Positions 62,904-64,000 of a DNA stretch of 64,000 nt are shown piece by piece. Every line of letters begins with the position of its first letter. Position 1 is the stretch's first letter. The translations under genes were made by a program, and so were the position numbers. Source of the stretch: Austropuccinia psidii. Taxonomy: Eukaryota > Basidiomycota > Pucciniomycetes > Pucciniales > Sphaerophragmiaceae. The stretch spans positions 196,592-260,591 of the forward strand of contig JALGQZ010000007.1 in assembly GCA_023105745.1 (NCBI GenBank), read 5' to 3'. The notes under the pieces are model-generated. The model was not told where the DNA came from. It was given only the letters and a program-made list of their open reading frames with translations, and made no database searches.

Positions 62904-64000
62904 TGTCACAACCACCTGTAATCACCCCTCCCAAGGGGTGTTTGCGGCAATTATATCCTGACCTCATTTTATGGCCAATTGGCCATGTGATCATTTTTAT
63001 GGCCAATTGGTCCATATTTCTGTTTTATGGCCATTGGGCCACACCACTTTTCACTGTCCATATCCTGAATCATTGGCCCTTTTGGCCAATCCTTCACTTA
63101 ACCAACCCCTGGTCCAATTCATTTGTTTTGGGCCTGGGGGTCCATCTAGATTTCCAGGGGCCTCTGGCCCTTGGTCCCACCCCTTTGATTATGGGGGTTT
63201 TGGGCCATTTAGGCCCCCTATGGCCCACAGTATGTGGGACCCTTAGGCCCCTTTTTGGCCTAAATCTAATGAGGCTAAAAGGGGCAAGGTGGGCCCACCT
63301 GAGCCAATTTTGGCCTCCAATCTCACCAGTCCCAGAAATGGCCAAGAACCACATATCAGCCATTTTCAACCCCTGGCCTTTGGCAAGCGCCAGAGGCCAC
63401 CAGCTCAAGTTCAGCCAGCTTCCCCCTTCACCAATGTACTCCATACCATGGATTCAGTAATGGTGCATATATGGTATAATATACCATTATGCACTAGTTT
63501 GGCTCAGAAATCCAATTATGATGGTTTCGGGACCAAATTAGGCCATTTCACATCAAGTCCCCAAATCCATTACCCATTTCAAAGGAAGTCTTTTCAGTCA
63601 TTCAGTCTTGTAATCCCTGGCGGCTACCAGAAGACCATCCAAGGACCCCAACCACCTGGCCCTTCAGGGGTTGGGTTGTATATTTTTCTTTTAAGGATTA
63701 TTGCAAGGGAAATTTCACAAGGTTATTCAAACTCCAATCAGCTGTCAAGGCATCAAGTACTTCAGTATTCCTTGGACAACTCAATTGGTCCATACAGGCT
63801 GTAATCAAGCAAGCTGTGTGGCCTTGGCCCTTTTGGGCCAATTCATATTCTACTGTGGGAATTCCATCACAAAGTTCAATTTTCAAGATGGCCAGATCTG
63901 TATTGATCCAAAACAGTCAATACAGCTAGGGATCAGCCCTCCAGGATCAGTCTTCAGCTTTTTCACATATACTGGCCACCTTTTCTTCCCTGAAGAGTTT
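62904..64000 (+). repeat. 3' LTR of element E (first 1,097 bp; continues past the window)
   Basis: It starts TGTCACAACCACCTGTAATC. It aligns with 55045-56140 with visible substitutions and small indels (roughly a tenth of positions in the first 100 bp), so the insertion is old. GGCC-rich and TATATGG palindrome regions are conserved. Confidence 0.9.

Larger units (their letters stand above)
55045..64000 (+). mobile_element. Chromovirus E (Ty3/gypsy, second family), runs off the right edge
   Basis: It has a 5' LTR (55045-56512), gag, protease, RT, RNase H, integrase, chromodomain, polypurine tract and the first 1,097 bp of the 3' LTR (from 62904). Its proteins differ strongly from A-D: DSGAT protease and YLDD RT, against DTGA and YIDD. 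It sits in the pol of element D. The left flank is ATTTC; the right flank is outside the window. It is inactive by stops and by loss of an RT catalytic Asp. Confidence 0.92.

Overview
This is eukaryotic, AT-rich, CpG-poor DNA made almost entirely of transposable elements in various states of decay. Introns of about 60 bp, an intron-bearing Myb/SANT-like gene, a Tet/JBP-like dioxygenase, Plavaka-type (CACTA) and PIF/Harbinger transposases, and chromodomain-bearing Ty3/gypsy elements point to a basidiomycete, most likely a rust fungus (Pucciniales). The proteins look to me like families expanded in Austropuccinia (myrtle rust). That placement comes from family knowledge, not from a search. I see no intact host gene, tRNA, rRNA or CRISPR array.

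Layout. 1-1404: minus-strand Ty3/gypsy pol fragment. 1440-6932: a DNA-transposon block with a Myb/SANT-like gene (+), a Tet/JBP-like 2OG-Fe(II) dioxygenase gene (+) and a convergent PIF/Harbinger transposase (-), closed by subterminal repeats and a transposon end that sits inside an LTR. 6933-15822: chromovirus A (+). 15823-18510: a broken Ser/Pro-rich gene (-) split by solo LTR S1. 19088-20910: solo LTR S2. 21076-24177: decayed Plavaka-like transposase (+). 24704-26122: solo LTR S3 (-). 26367-27014: a near-perfect 648-bp palindrome. 27222-37675: chromovirus B (+), the best preserved copy. 39124-52844: chromovirus C (-), itself hit by solo LTRs S4 and S5. 55045 to the right edge: chromovirus E (+), a second family with its own gag-pol.

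Nesting. B, C and E all lie inside one older minus-strand chromovirus, D. Remnants of D occur at about 26770-27221, 37676-39123 and 52845-55044. Target-site duplications (TSDs) support most steps: ATTTG for C into D, ATAAG and CCATG/CCATT for solo LTRs into C, CATTG, GTGTC and ATTAT for the other solo LTRs, and a decayed AAGCA/AAATA for B into D.

How the genes work together. In each chromovirus Gag packages RNA, protease cuts the polyprotein, reverse transcriptase/RNase H copies it, and integrase with a C-terminal chromodomain inserts it, probably into heterochromatin. In the DNA-transposon block the transposase and its Myb-like partner would act on the CGGGATTT-like subterminal repeats. The dioxygenase may be a passenger that modifies methylated DNA. 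All copies carry stops, frameshifts or lost catalytic residues, and many changes look like CpG deamination.
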